A stretch of DNA of 64,000 nucleotides from Bacteroidales bacterium (GCA_021647205.1 JAKIVD010000001.1:248001-312000), one strand, 5' to 3'; positions 26,428-36,518 are shown, counted from the stretch's first letter. Notes: generated by a model not told the origin, from the sequence alone. Numbers and translations are program-made.

Positions 26428-29223
26428 TTCTTTCAGCTCTTTTTCAAATGATTTCCACTTGTTTCCAATACAGACCATTTCGCAGTCGTCATAAATGTAG
26501 GGGCAATCGCATTGGAAAAAAGTTTTGTCCACTATCTTTTGCTGTCGGATAACGTGAAATTTAGGCGAGCCGGTGGCCGGGCTGCCACTTGCCGGACGGG
26601 CAATCAATTCAAATTGCACATCTTTTATCTCTTTGCGGATGAACTCCCAGGGTCCCATATTGGCCGGTTCTTCCTGTACCCATAAATAGCGGGTAGCCTT
26701 GTCATACTTTTTAAAGATGTCATCAATCTGGTTCTTGGGGAAAGGAAACAATTGTTCAATGCGAACCAATGCTGTATTTTTATTCCCGAGTTTTTCTTTT
26801 TCTGCCAAAAGGTCGTAATACACTTTGCCACTGCAAAAAGCAAGGGTGGTTGTTTGAGAAACAACAGCGGTTGCATCGTCAATCACTTCCTGAAAACCAC
26901 CTTTGGTTACTTCTTCAGTTGTAGAAACACAGCGTGGGTGGCGCAGCAGGCTTTTGGGCGTAAAAATAATCAGGGGCTTGCGGAAAGGGCGGTGCAGCTG
27001 CCGCCGCAAAATATGGAAGAAATTGGCCGGGCTGGTACAATTGGCAATTTGCATATTGTTTTCGGCGGCCAGAATCAGGAAACGTTCGATGCGCGCGCTG
27101 GAGTGCTCCGGCCCCTGTCCTTCGTAACCGTGGGGCAAATACACAACCAGGTCGTTCATCACATTCCATTTGTCTTCGGCACTGCTGATAAACTGGTCGA
27201 AGATGGCCTGTGCCGTGTTGGCAAAATCGCCAAACTGGGCTTCCCAAATAGTCAAAGTGCTGGGTGAAGCCAGCGAATAACCGTACTCAAACCCCAGTAC
27301 ACCATATTCAGAAAGCAGGGAATTATAGACTTCGAAAGTTGCCTGTTTATTGCTGATGTGGTTTAGCGGGATGTATTTTTCAATTTTATCTTCAATACTT
27401 AAAACGGCATGGCGGTGCGAAAAAGTACCGCGTTCCACGTCCTGTCCGCTCAGGCGTACCGGAATGCCTTCGTTGAGCAAACTGCCATAAGCCAGTAATT
27501 CGGCCATGGCCCAATCCAGTTTTCCCTGATTCAAAACCAAATCGCCCCTTTGTTTTTGTAAACGGATGGTTTTGCGGAAGAATTTTTTATCAGCCGGAAG
27601 TTCGGTAATACTTTTCGTAATACTGAGCAATTCTTTTTTGGGAATGGCTGTTGCCGGCGAGCTCAAAAAATCAGTGTCGGTTGCCTTTCGGATGTCATGC
27701 CAGGTTTCTTCCAGAAAACTGTGAATGGATGCTTTGTCGCTTTCCCTGGATTTTACGAGGCTGGACTCTAATTTGTCGTTAAACGCTTTTTCGGCAGCCG
27801 CACAATCTGCTTCATCAACAACCCCTTCGGCAATCAGTTTCTCTTTGTAAATTTCGTAGGCGTTGGGGTGCTTCTCAATAAATTTGTATAAAATGGGTTG
27901 TGTAAAACGGGGTTCGTCACCTTCGTTGTGGCCGTATTTGCGGTAGCCCAAAATATCGATAAAAACATCTTTGTGGAACTTATTCCGAAATTCCATCGCC
28001 ATTTGGATGGCAAAAACAACTTCTTCGGCATCGTCGCCATTCACATGAAAAACAGGCGAGAGCGTGGTTTTGGCCACATCGGTGCAATAGGTGCTCGACC
28101 GGGCATCCAGGTAATCCGTTGTAAAACCAATTTGGTTGTTCACCACGAGGTGAATGGTCCCCCCGGTTTTGTAACCTTTCAGGTCCTGCATTTGCACTAC
28201 TTCGTAAACAATGCCCTGGCCGGCGATGGAAGCATCGCCATGGATAAGGATGGGGGCAATTTTGTTGGGGTCGCCCTGGTAAATCTGGTCGATTTTGGCA
28301 CGGGTAATGCCCTCCACCAGCGGGTCGACAGCTTCAAGGTGCGAAGGGTTCGGGGCCAGCGTAAACTTTACCTGTTTGTCGGTGCTGGTGGTCCGTTCGA
28401 TGGTAAATCCCAGGTGGTATTTTACATCACCGAGCAGGCCTTCTTCCTCGTATTCCACACCTTCGAATTCAGAAAATATATCTTTGAAAGGTTTTCGTAA
28501 AATATTGGCCAGTACATTGAGCCGTCCCCGGTGTGGCATCCCGATAATAAACTCCTGGATGCCCAGTTCCGAGCCTTTCTCCATAATAGCATCCAGTGCG
28601 GGAATGAGGGCTTCGACGCCTTCCAGCGAAAAACGCTTCTGGCCCGGAAATTTCTTTTGAAGAAACTTTTCAAAACCCACTGCCCGTCTTAGTTTTTGCA
28701 GGATGTATTTTTTTTCTCCGGAATTGTATTTTGGCCGGTTACGGGTTTTTTCAAAATTGTTTTGCAGCCAGTTGGCAATCTCAACATCCCGGATAAACAG
28801 GTATTCGACTCCGATTGAACGGCAATACGTTTCTTCAAGAAAAGCCTTGATGTCTTTGAGTTTGGCATCGCCAATGCCAATTTCGTTTCCGGCATGAAAA
28901 GTTTTATCCGCATCGGAATTGGACAAACCGTAATTTTCAAGAGCAAGCGTGGGAGCGTAGTCCCTCCGTTTTCTTACCGGGTTGGTTTTGGTGAACAGGT
29001 GCCCGCGCCGCCGGTAATCGTTAATCATGTTGATGACCTTGAATTCATCCGAGGTCTCCAACTGCCGGCTTGCTTTGGAAGGGTAGCTGCTGAGGGCAAA
29101 ATCGAAACCTTCAAAAAACTTTCGCCAGCCTTCTTCCACAGATGCCGGGTCGGATTTGAATTGTTGATAAAGCGTGTCAATCACAGCAGGGTCGGTGCTG
29201 TTTAAAAAGTCAAGGTTATCCAT
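26371..29223 (-). CDS. sucA: 2-oxoglutarate dehydrogenase E1 component
   Basis: 950 residues, normal for the family. The N-terminus has the E2-interaction helix (FLNSTDPAVIDTLYQQFKSDPASVEEGWRKFF, split here by the motif FEGFDFA). The ThDP-binding region includes GMPHRGRLNVL, HGDASIAGQG and GHNEGDEPRFTQP. The C-terminal part has LSGQDVERGTFSHRHAV and LPHGYEGQGPEHSSAR. It decarboxylates 2-oxoglutarate and succinylates the lipoyl group of SucB. Its stop overlaps antisense with the small remnant gene. Nearby korAB supplies a ferredoxin-linked route for the same substrate. Confidence 0.97.
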   Translation of the reverse strand: MDNLDFLNSTDPAVIDTLYQQFKSDPASVEEGWRKFFEGFDFALSSYPSKASRQLETSDEFKVINMINDYRRRGHLFTKTNPVRKRRDYAPTLALENYGLSNSDADKTFHAGNEIGIGDAKLKDIKAFLEETYCRSIGVEYLFIRDVEIANWLQNNFEKTRNRPKYNSGEKKYILQKLRRAVGFEKFLQKKFPGQKRFSLEGVEALIPALDAIMEKGSELGIQEFIIGMPHRGRLNVLANILRKPFKDIFSEFEGVEYEEEGLLGDVKYHLGFTIERTTSTDKQVKFTLAPNPSHLEAVDPLVEGITRAKIDQIYQGDPNKIAPILIHGDASIAGQGIVYEVVQMQDLKGYKTGGTIHLVVNNQIGFTTDYLDARSSTYCTDVAKTTLSPVFHVNGDDAEEVVFAIQMAMEFRNKFHKDVFIDILGYRKYGHNEGDEPRFTQPILYKFIEKHPNAYEIYKEKLIAEGVVDEADCAAAEKAFNDKLESSLVKSRESDKASIHSFLEETWHDIRKATDTDFLSSPATAIPKKELLSITKSITELPADKKFFRKTIRLQKQRGDLVLNQGKLDWAMAELLAYGSLLNEGIPVRLSGQDVERGTFSHRHAVLSIEDKIEKYIPLNHISNKQATFEVYNSLLSEYGVLGFEYGYSLASPSTLTIWEAQFGDFANTAQAIFDQFISSAEDKWNVMNDLVVYLPHGYEGQGPEHSSARIERFLILAAENNMQIANCTSPANFFHILRRQLHRPFRKPLIIFTPKSLLRHPRCVSTTEEVTKGGFQEVIDDATAVVSQTTTLAFCSGKVYYDLLAEKEKLGNKNTALVRIEQLFPFPKNQIDDIFKKYDKATRYLWVQEEPANMGPWEFIRKEIKDVQFELIARPASGSPATGSPKFHVIRQQKIVDKTFFQCDCPYIYDDCEMVCIGNKWKSFEKELKELKVKQIDSKFHSGVKPLK

Positions 29224-29312
29224 TTGATTTCATTACATCAATTCTGACAAAATTAGCAAATACTGGAAAACAGCTTTTCTATTTAGATTAATTCAAAATA
29301 AACAAAGGGGCG

Positions 29313-29338
29313 CAAAAAAAACCCCGCATGCGCGGGGT
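29313..29338 (-). terminator. Rho-independent terminator of the ferredoxin gene
   Basis: A perfect 7-bp stem ACCCCGC/GCGGGGT with loop ATGC, followed on the minus strand by a run of T, 23 nt beyond the ferredoxin stop. Confidence 0.9.
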
Positions 29339-29361
29339 AAGTTAATTGTTTGTTACGTGAA

Positions 29362-29529
29362 TTATTCCGGATGAATAGCCTCTACCGGACATACATCTGC
29401 ACACGCACCACAATCAGTGCAAAGATCGGGGTCTATTACATAAATATCCCCTTCGGTGATTGCTTCAACGGGGCACTCGTCGATGCAAGAGCCACAAGCT
29501 GTGCAGTCATCAGTAATTACATAAGCCAT
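29362..29529 (-). CDS. 2[4Fe-4S] ferredoxin
   Basis: 55 residues from ATG 29529 (MAYVITDDC). It has two classic cluster motifs: CTACGSCIDECP near the start and CTDCGACADVCP in the second half, for two [4Fe-4S] clusters. This is the clostridial-type low-potential ferredoxin that serves oxoacid:ferredoxin oxidoreductases. The divergent neighbour korAB encodes exactly such an enzyme, which suggests electron transfer from KorAB to this protein. A -7 box TATATTTG at 29558-29565 and a terminator define a single-gene transcript. Confidence 0.95.
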   Translation of the reverse strand: MAYVITDDCTACGSCIDECPVEAITEGDIYVIDPDLCTDCGACADVCPVEAIHPE

Positions 29530-29907
29530 AACTAAAAATTTTAAATTTAAAATTGCGCAAATATATTGCATTTGTTTAAACGCGAATAAGCAAATCCTTT
29601 TTTTTTCTCAATCTAATTAGCGGCTGAATTTACACTTTCATTCTGTCAGTAAATATTCAAGTTGCAGCCGTAAACCGGACAGATTCGGAAACAAACACGC
29701 CTGCTAAAATTTAGACTCATTATAATTTAGAAAACAACGGCTTTCACAGATCGCGGGCATTAAAGCCAAATTGTTAACAATGTGTTTGTTACCCCCTCTT
29801 AAACAAGGGATGCGGATGGTTTGGCCACTGTTGAGAAAATACTTGTTTGTTCGGTTTTCCGTCCAATAATAAATTTAAATTTGCCGCCATAACCAAATGA
29901 TGTTCTA
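29530..29907. other. Divergent intergenic region between ferredoxin and korA
   Basis: 378 nt without a gene. It holds a minus-strand -7 box TATATTTG (29558-29565) for ferredoxin and a plus-strand -7 box TAAATTTG (29876-29883) for korA, the latter 24 nt before the korA ATG. A clear -33 element at ideal spacing is not seen for either. The middle is AT-rich with no further structure that I recognise. Confidence 0.6.
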
Positions 29908-31755
29908 ATGACAGCAAAACTTGACAGGGTCGTCGAATTGGACCAGGCTGTAATACGCTTTGCGGGCGATTCGGGTGACGGAATGCAATTAACCGGAAAT
30001 TTGTTTTCCGACTCAACGGCCTTTGCCGGAAATGATTTCGCAACATTTCCTGATTACCCGGCCGAAATCAGGGCTCCCCAGGGGACGGTTTCAGGGGTTT
30101 CCGGTTTTCAGATCCACTTTGGGAAGACGGATATTCACACTTCCGGCGACCTGGCCGATGTTTTGGTTGCCATGAACCCGGCTTCACTGAAGGCCAACAT
30201 GCGCTGGATAACCAACGAGGCCGTTATTATTGTGGATACGGATTCGTTTATTGAGAAAAACCTTGTTAAAGCCGGTTACGAATCCAACCCTTTGATGGAT
30301 AATTCTTTAAGCGGCCATGTTGTTGTTCAGGCACCCATCACTACCCTGACCAGGGAAGCCGTTAAAGAACTGCACATCGATAATAAATCGGCACAGAAAT
30401 CAAAAAACATGTTCGCCCTGGGCATGATATTTTACATGTTCAACAGGACACTTGACCGGACCAACAAATTTTTCGAAACCAAATTTGCCAAAAACCCACT
30501 GGTTGTTGAGGCCAACAAAAAAGTACTCACATCGGGTTTCAATTTTGCCCATACCATTGAGGCTTTTGCCAATACATTTACAATCAAGCCGGCCTCCTTG
30601 GAAAAAGGTGTTTACCGAAATGTAACAGGAAACCTGGCCACGGCATGGGGATTACTGGCCGGTGCCGAGCGTTCGGGAAGAAAGTTGTTTTTAGGTTCTT
30701 ATCCCATCACGCCTGCTTCTGAAATCCTCCAGGAAATTTCGAGGCACAAACAGTTTTCCGCCATTGCTTTTCAGGCAGAGGACGAAATTGCCGGCGTGGT
30801 GTCAACCATCGGTGCCAGTTTTGCCGGGGCTGTTCCGGTAACCAGTACTTCTGGACCCGGCCTCTCCTTAAAAAGCGAAGCGCTGGGCCTGGCGGTGATT
30901 GCCGAATTACCGCTCGTTGTTGTAAATGTGCAGCGGGGTGGGCCTTCAACCGGGTTGCCAACAAAATCGGAACAATCGGATTTGTACCAGGCCTTGTTTG
31001 GACGGAATGGCGAAGCCCCTTTAATTGTCATGGCTGCCCAAAGTTCTTCCGACTGTTTTTATTCGGCCTACGAGGCTGTCAAGCTTTCCCTGGAGCACAT
31101 GACACCGGTTATTTTACTCACCGACGGCTCACTGGCCAACGGATCGGAAGTATTCCGAATTCCTAAAGTTGCCAGCCTTGCCGACATTAACCCGCCCATA
31201 GTTGAAGCAAACGATCCCGATTTTCAACCTTACCGGAGAGACCCTGTAAAGCTGAACAGGTTTTGGGCTATTCCCGGAACAGAAGGTTTGAGGCACCGCA
31301 TCGGCGGACTGGAAAAAGAAGATGGAAGCGGCAATGTTTCGCACGACCCGCTCAACCACGAAAAAATGAGTGCGCTACGGGAGGCAAAAGTGGAAAAAGT
31401 GGCCGATTACATCCCCGAACTGGAAATAGAAGGGGATGAAGATGCCGATTTGCTGGTCGTTGGCTGGGGAGGTACCCACGGGGTAATGCTCACTGCCCTT
31501 GAACAGTTAAGGGAAGAAGGAAAGTCTATTGGGATGGCACACTTTAAATACATTAACCCGCTTCCCAAAAATACGGCTGCGGTTTTTGCAAAATACAAGA
31601 AGATACTTGTTTGCGAAATCAATAAAGGGCAGTTTGTCAATTATTTAAGAATGCGCCTTCCTGAGTTTAAGTACGAGCAATACAACAAAATTCAAGGCTT
31701 GCCATTCATGGTAAAAGAACTTAAAGAAAAGTTTTCGGAATATTTAAGCAGTTAG
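29908..31755 (+). CDS. korA: 2-oxoglutarate (2-oxoacid):ferredoxin oxidoreductase, fused gamma-alpha subunit
   Basis: 615 residues. The N-terminal gamma domain begins VIRFAGDSGDGMQLTG and covers about 1-190. The alpha (pyrimidine-binding) part contains GSYPITPASEILQEIS, EDEIAGVVSTIGASFAGA, TSTSGPGLSLKSEALGLA and QRGGPSTGLPTKSEQSDL. The C-terminal domain contains VVGWGGTHGV. With KorB it converts 2-oxoglutarate and CoA to succinyl-CoA, reducing ferredoxin, and may also run reductively. korB starts 3 nt after the stop, so the two are translationally coupled. Substrate choice between 2-oxoglutarate and other 2-oxoacids cannot be settled from sequence alone. Confidence 0.92.
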   Translation: MTAKLDRVVELDQAVIRFAGDSGDGMQLTGNLFSDSTAFAGNDFATFPDYPAEIRAPQGTVSGVSGFQIHFGKTDIHTSGDLADVLVAMNPASLKANMRWITNEAVIIVDTDSFIEKNLVKAGYESNPLMDNSLSGHVVVQAPITTLTREAVKELHIDNKSAQKSKNMFALGMIFYMFNRTLDRTNKFFETKFAKNPLVVEANKKVLTSGFNFAHTIEAFANTFTIKPASLEKGVYRNVTGNLATAWGLLAGAERSGRKLFLGSYPITPASEILQEISRHKQFSAIAFQAEDEIAGVVSTIGASFAGAVPVTSTSGPGLSLKSEALGLAVIAELPLVVVNVQRGGPSTGLPTKSEQSDLYQALFGRNGEAPLIVMAAQSSSDCFYSAYEAVKLSLEHMTPVILLTDGSLANGSEVFRIPKVASLADINPPIVEANDPDFQPYRRDPVKLNRFWAIPGTEGLRHRIGGLEKEDGSGNVSHDPLNHEKMSALREAKVEKVADYIPELEIEGDEDADLLVVGWGGTHGVMLTALEQLREEGKSIGMAHFKYINPLPKNTAAVFAKYKKILVCEINKGQFVNYLRMRLPEFKYEQYNKIQGLPFMVKELKEKFSEYLSS

Positions 31756-31758
31756 ATT

Positions 31759-32793
31759 ATGGAAAATGCTATCCAGGAATTAAAGCTCACCAAAAAAGAT
31801 TTTGAGAGCGATCAGATGGTCAAGTGGTGCCCCGGCTGTGGCGACCATGCCATTTTAAAATCCGTCGAAAATGTGTTTCCCGAATTGGGGATTCCCAAAG
31901 AGAAATTTGTCGTTGTTTCAGGAATTGGTTGTTCCTCGCGTTTTCCATACTACATGAATACCTATGGTTTTCACAGTATTCATGGTCGTGCAGCGGCACT
32001 GGCCACAGGCATTAAACTGGCCAATCCCGAACTTAATGTTTGGATGATTACCGGTGATGGCGATTCGATGGCCATCGGTGGCAACCATTTTATCCACCTG
32101 GCAAGACGGAACCCCGATATCAATGTGTTGCTCTTCAACAACAAAATTTACGGCCTGACCAAGGGGCAGTATTCTCCCACAACGCCACAGGGATCAAAAA
32201 CCAAAACTTCACCGCAGGGCACTTTTGAGTCCCCGTTTAATCCGGGCGAACTCGTGATTGGTGCCCGTGGAAAATTCTTCGCCAGGGTGGTTGACACAAA
32301 TATGAAAATGATGTCACAGGTTTTTACCGAAGCCGCAAAACACAAAGGGGCATCCATCGTTGAGATTCTGGCCAACTGCGTCATTTTCAACAACAAAATC
32401 CACGGGCTGATTACGGGACGTGAAACGAAAAACGACAACCAGCTCTTTCTTGAGGCGGGCAAGCCCATGATCTTCAGACAGGAAAGGGACAAAGGCCTCG
32501 TGCTGAGGGGGACACAACTCGAAGTGGTGACCATTGGTGAGAACGGCATCACCGAAGACGACATTCTTGTCCACGACCCCACCAACCCCGACCCGGGAAT
32601 CCAAATGATGCTGGCCAATATGAAAGCCCCTGATTTTCCGGTTGCCCTGGGTGTCATTCGCTCTGTCAAGTCGCAACCACTCGAAGAAGCCATCTGGGCC
32701 TCGGTTAAACACGAAAAGGAAGTTTCACCGCTTAAGTCGGTAGACGATTTGCTGCATACAGGCAACACCTGGGAAATTGACAACGGTAAATAG
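31759..32793 (+). CDS. korB: 2-oxoglutarate (2-oxoacid):ferredoxin oxidoreductase beta subunit
   Basis: 344 residues. ThDP-binding beta subunit with WCPGCGDHAIL near the N-terminus, GIGCSSRFPYYMNTYGFHSIHGRA, and the ThDP/Mg motif GDGDSMAIGGNHFIH...NVLLFNN. The subunit pairs with KorA; the [4Fe-4S] cluster ligands of this enzyme class include the Cys residues of the N-terminal motif. It is co-transcribed with korA. The next gene, tilS, has its own promoter in the 50-nt gap. Confidence 0.94.
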   Translation: MENAIQELKLTKKDFESDQMVKWCPGCGDHAILKSVENVFPELGIPKEKFVVVSGIGCSSRFPYYMNTYGFHSIHGRAAALATGIKLANPELNVWMITGDGDSMAIGGNHFIHLARRNPDINVLLFNNKIYGLTKGQYSPTTPQGSKTKTSPQGTFESPFNPGELVIGARGKFFARVVDTNMKMMSQVFTEAAKHKGASIVEILANCVIFNNKIHGLITGRETKNDNQLFLEAGKPMIFRQERDKGLVLRGTQLEVVTIGENGITEDDILVHDPTNPDPGIQMMLANMKAPDFPVALGVIRSVKSQPLEEAIWASVKHEKEVSPLKSVDDLLHTGNTWEIDNGK

Positions 32794-32831
32794 TTACTGC
32801 CACTTCTTCAGACTTCTTTTCTCCCGTTTCG

Positions 32832-32839
32832 TACTTTTG
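32832..32839 (+). promoter_or_regulatory. -7 box of tilS, predicted leaderless start
   Basis: TACTTTTG (TAnnTTTG consensus) followed by CATT and then the tilS ATG, with the same 4-nt spacing as at sucB and rbfA. No convincing -33 element is seen. Confidence 0.55.
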
Positions 32840-32843
32840 CATT

Positions 32844-34208
32844 ATGCTAAAGGCGTTTCAAGGATTCATTGCCAAAAACAAACTTTGTTCGACCAGGGAC
32901 AAAATCCTGCTCGCACTGAGTGGCGGGGCGGACTCTGTTGTTCTGCTGACGCTTTTGCTGGAGAGCGGATATATTCCCGGCATTGCCCATTGCAATTTTA
33001 AATTAAGGGGGGCAGAATCGGATGCCGATGAGGATTTTGTCCGTTCTATCGCTTTGAAACTGAAACTCGAATTGTTTGTGAAGGTTTGTGATGCAGCGCA
33101 ATATGCCGAAGAAAAAAAATTAAGTGTCCAGGAAGCCGCCCGCAATTTAAGGTATGCCTGGTTTGAAGAAGTTAGCAGCCGGGAATCGTTCGGCCACATT
33201 GCCATTGCCCATCATCTTGACGACCAGGTTGAGACATTTTTTATCAATTTGTTCAGGGGGTCCGGGGTAGAGGGCTTAAAAGGCATGCCGCTAAAAAGAG
33301 GGAAAATTATTCGCCCGCTGCTGTTTGCAACAAGGCGGGAGATTGAGCAGTTTGCCACCATCAACGGCCTGAAATTCAGGGCCGATTCATCAAATACGTC
33401 TGATAAATATTTGCGGAACAGCATCCGGAACAACTTGCTTCCGGTGATGAAAAAGATTTCGCCGCAGGCCGAAACCCCCATCGCAAGAAGCTTGCAGTAT
33501 TTACAGGAGGATGCCCTGCTGTTTCAGCAATTGCTCAAGGAAAAAAGAGCAACTTTGCTCACCCGGAAGGGGGAAAATATCCACCTTCCGCTTTCTGGGG
33601 TAAAAAACCATCGGCCAACAGAAGCCTGGCTTTTTTACCTCCTGAAAGATTTCCACTTCAGCCGGGAAACAACAGACGGGCTTTACCGGCTTCTGCAAAA
33701 CGATGAAACAACACACAGCGGCAAGGTTTTTTATTCAGCAACGCACCAGTTGCTGATTGACCGCAAGCAACTGATTATCCGTAAGAGGAATCCCGAATCC
33801 CCCCCAAAATATTTTAGCATCCGGGAACATGACCACGAAATAAAAACCCCGCTTCACCTTCGCTTCAGTTTCGAAAAGAACAAGGAGAACTACCCTTTTG
33901 ATACCAATCCCTCCCTGGCATACTTTAATGTTGACAGATTGGCGTTTCCGCTCAAATTGCGCCGCTGGAAGCAGGGGGACCGTTTTGCCCCTTTCGGGAT
34001 GAAAGGCAGTAAGCTCGTCAGCGATTACTTTATCGACAAGAAACTTGACCGTTTTACCAAAGAAAATACCTGGCTGCTGCTGTCCGGGGAAGAAATCATC
34101 TGGGTTGTCGGCCACAGGTCTTCGGAGAGGTTTCGTGTGGGCAAAGGTTGTTCCGGGCTGCTAAAAGTTCAGGTTTTCGCTCAGGATAACCCAAAACATG
34201 ACAGGTGA
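32844..34208 (+). CDS. tilS: tRNA(Ile)-lysidine synthase
   Basis: 454 residues. The PP-loop ATPase motif LLALSGGADSVVLL is near residue 25. HCNFKLRGAESDADEDF and AHHLDDQVETFFINLFRGSG are diagnostic of TilS, as is the C-terminal domain with LRRWKQGDRFAPFGMKGSKLVSDYFIDKKL. It modifies C34 of the CAT-anticodon tRNA-Ile to lysidine, so that it reads AUA. It is an essential gene. It is followed by a strong hairpin terminator. Confidence 0.96.
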   Translation: MLKAFQGFIAKNKLCSTRDKILLALSGGADSVVLLTLLLESGYIPGIAHCNFKLRGAESDADEDFVRSIALKLKLELFVKVCDAAQYAEEKKLSVQEAARNLRYAWFEEVSSRESFGHIAIAHHLDDQVETFFINLFRGSGVEGLKGMPLKRGKIIRPLLFATRREIEQFATINGLKFRADSSNTSDKYLRNSIRNNLLPVMKKISPQAETPIARSLQYLQEDALLFQQLLKEKRATLLTRKGENIHLPLSGVKNHRPTEAWLFYLLKDFHFSRETTDGLYRLLQNDETTHSGKVFYSATHQLLIDRKQLIIRKRNPESPPKYFSIREHDHEIKTPLHLRFSFEKNKENYPFDTNPSLAYFNVDRLAFPLKLRRWKQGDRFAPFGMKGSKLVSDYFIDKKLDRFTKENTWLLLSGEEIIWVVGHRSSERFRVGKGCSGLLKVQVFAQDNPKHDR

Positions 34209-34227
34209 AAAAGGGAAAGAATGCCGG

Positions 34228-34271
34228 TATCAGTGCCTTTGGGCTTGAGCCCAAAGGCACTGATATTTTTT
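34228..34271 (+). terminator. Strong terminator after tilS
   Basis: A perfect 17-bp inverted repeat (left arm TATCAGTGCCTTTGGGC at 34228-34244, loop TTGA, right arm 34249-34265) followed by TTTTTT. The stem is unusually long and exact for a terminator. Confidence 0.9.
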
Positions 34272-34438
34272 GCCAAATCAATTCATTATCAGCATACGCT
34301 TTTTAAACCACCATATTTTGGCAATTGGCTGGTGCAACAGTTTCGTTTATCTGTAATCTTCATCTGTCAGGTTTTTCTGTTTTTACCGTCAGATTGTATA
34401 TTTTTGCACACCATTTAAAATGACCTAAAAGGGAACAA

Positions 34439-36457
34439 ATGAAAGGAAAAGTTTTAATATTACTGACCATTCTGGTCATGGCCGTCAACCTGGGGGCACA
34501 GATTCTGGAGCCCGTAAAATGGCAGTTTTCTTCCAACAAGATATCCGATACTGAGTACGAATTAGTATTTACGGCAAGTATCGAAAACAAGTGGCACCTG
34601 TATTCGCAAGACATTCCCATGGCACCACCGGCCACAACATTTACTTTTGAGGAGAGCGATGATTTTGAGCTGCTTGGACCGGTAACCGAAGAAAGTAAGG
34701 TCATCGAAGAGTTCGATCCCAATTTTGATATGGTGTTGAAATACTTTTCATTCGAAGCCGTTTTCAAACAAAAAGTCAAGTTGCTTTCAGAAGGTGCTGT
34801 GGTAACAGGCTCTTTGAATTTCATGTGTTGCGACGACACCAAATGCCTCCCCCCCACCGACGTTGATTACCGCTTTGAACTGGGAAACAGCCCTGTTTCA
34901 GCCCTTACAGAAGTGGACGAAGAAGACGGTGCTGTGCTTGCTTCTGCCGATATTTTGGGGCAGAAAGCTTCATTGTGGGGTTTCTTTATTCTTTCATTTC
35001 TTGGTGGATTGATTGCTATTTTAACCCCTTGTGTTTTTCCCATGATTCCAATGACGATTTCCTTCTTTATGAAGGATGGTGAAGACAAGAAAAAAGGGAA
35101 GATGCAGGCCTTGCTTTACGGTTTCAGCATCATTGCCATTTATACTTTTATCGGTTCGGTTTTGGCTGTTGTGGCCGGCCCCAATATCGCCAACTTTCTG
35201 AGCACACACTGGCTTCCCAACGTTTTGTTTTTCCTTATTTTCGTGATTTTTGCCTTTTCGTTTTTTGGCATGTTCGAGATTGTGATGCCAAGCTGGGCTG
35301 TCAACAAATCAGACGAAGGTGCCGACAAGGGTGGTTTCATGGGGCCGGTGTTCATGGCGCTGACACTGGTACTTGTTTCGTTTAGTTGTACAGGGCCAAT
35401 CGTGGGGACCATACTGGTTGAATCGGCCGGCGGGGCTGTAATAAAGCCCATTGTGGGGATGTTTGGGTTCTCGCTGGCATTTGCGTTGCCGTTTACATTT
35501 TTTGCTTTCTTCCCCTCATTGTTGCAGGGCTTGCCCAAATCGGGTGGCTGGCTAAACTCGGTCAAAGTAGTCCTTGGTTTTCTCGAACTGGCACTCGGGC
35601 TTAAATTTCTCAGCATCGCAGACCAGACTTACCACTGGGGAATACTGGACCGGGAGGTTTACCTCGCCATCTGGATTGTCATTTTCTTCCTGCTGGGTGT
35701 TTACCTGCTGGGAAAAATAAAATTTGTCCACGACTCGGATGTGCCCTTTGTTTCGGTGCCCCGGCTGATGCTGGCCATCTTTACTTTTTCCTTCGTGGTT
35801 TATATGATTCCGGGCATGTGGGGGGCGCCGCTGAAAGCACTTTCGGGATATATCCCACCACAAAGCACCCACGATTTCGACCTGCACAATGTCATCCGTG
35901 AAAATGTGAAAGCTTATGCCGGCTCAGGTGGCGGGGCCGAAGTAAACGAAGTTTGTGAACCCCCAAAATACCGTGACTTCCTACACCTGCCACATGGACT
36001 GGAAGGGTATTTCGATTACGACCAGGCGATCAAATGTTCCAAAGAACAAAACAAACCTCTTTTTATCGACTTTACCGGCCACGGTTGTGTCAACTGCCGC
36101 GAAATGGAAGCCAATGTGTGGTCTGACCCCCAGGTATTGAAACGGCTCCGCGAAGACTACATCGTGCTGGCACTTTATGTTGATGACAAGACAAAACTGC
36201 CGGAGGTTGAATGGATTACCTCGGAATATGACGGGAAAATGAAAAAGACCATCGGTAAAAAATATGCCGACTTTCAAATCACCAAATTCACCGTGAACGC
36301 ACAACCCTTTTACGTACTGATGGATGCCAACGGCGGTGTGCTTACCCAGCCCCGTGCTTACGACCTCGATGTAGATGCTTTTGTGAAATTCCTCGACAAA
36401 GGTGTGGAAAACTACAAAGCGGGAAAAACAGTCTTTAAGATTAAACAGGGTATTTAA
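34439..36457 (+). CDS. dsbD: DsbD-type thiol:disulfide interchange protein
   Basis: 672 residues. A signal peptide is followed by an N-terminal periplasmic domain (about 25-150) with cysteines in FMCCDDTKCLPP. An eight-helix CcdA-like membrane domain (about 175-470) has the conserved Cys motifs LTPCVFPMIPM and SFSCTGPIVGT. A C-terminal thioredoxin-like domain has CVNC in GHGCVNCREMEANVW. It carries reducing equivalents from cytoplasmic thioredoxin to the periplasm, for example for cytochrome c maturation, which this cytochrome-rich organism needs. A -7 box TATTTTTG lies at 34399-34406, 33 nt before the ATG. Confidence 0.93.
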   Translation: MKGKVLILLTILVMAVNLGAQILEPVKWQFSSNKISDTEYELVFTASIENKWHLYSQDIPMAPPATTFTFEESDDFELLGPVTEESKVIEEFDPNFDMVLKYFSFEAVFKQKVKLLSEGAVVTGSLNFMCCDDTKCLPPTDVDYRFELGNSPVSALTEVDEEDGAVLASADILGQKASLWGFFILSFLGGLIAILTPCVFPMIPMTISFFMKDGEDKKKGKMQALLYGFSIIAIYTFIGSVLAVVAGPNIANFLSTHWLPNVLFFLIFVIFAFSFFGMFEIVMPSWAVNKSDEGADKGGFMGPVFMALTLVLVSFSCTGPIVGTILVESAGGAVIKPIVGMFGFSLAFALPFTFFAFFPSLLQGLPKSGGWLNSVKVVLGFLELALGLKFLSIADQTYHWGILDREVYLAIWIVIFFLLGVYLLGKIKFVHDSDVPFVSVPRLMLAIFTFSFVVYMIPGMWGAPLKALSGYIPPQSTHDFDLHNVIRENVKAYAGSGGGAEVNEVCEPPKYRDFLHLPHGLEGYFDYDQAIKCSKEQNKPLFIDFTGHGCVNCREMEANVWSDPQVLKRLREDYIVLALYVDDKTKLPEVEWITSEYDGKMKKTIGKKYADFQITKFTVNAQPFYVLMDANGGVLTQPRAYDLDVDAFVKFLDKGVENYKAGKTVFKIKQGI

Positions 36458-36518
36458 CTCCTTTGGTGATATTGATAAATCCGCTGACTACCGGAAAAAC
36501 TTATTTTTACAAAAAAAG

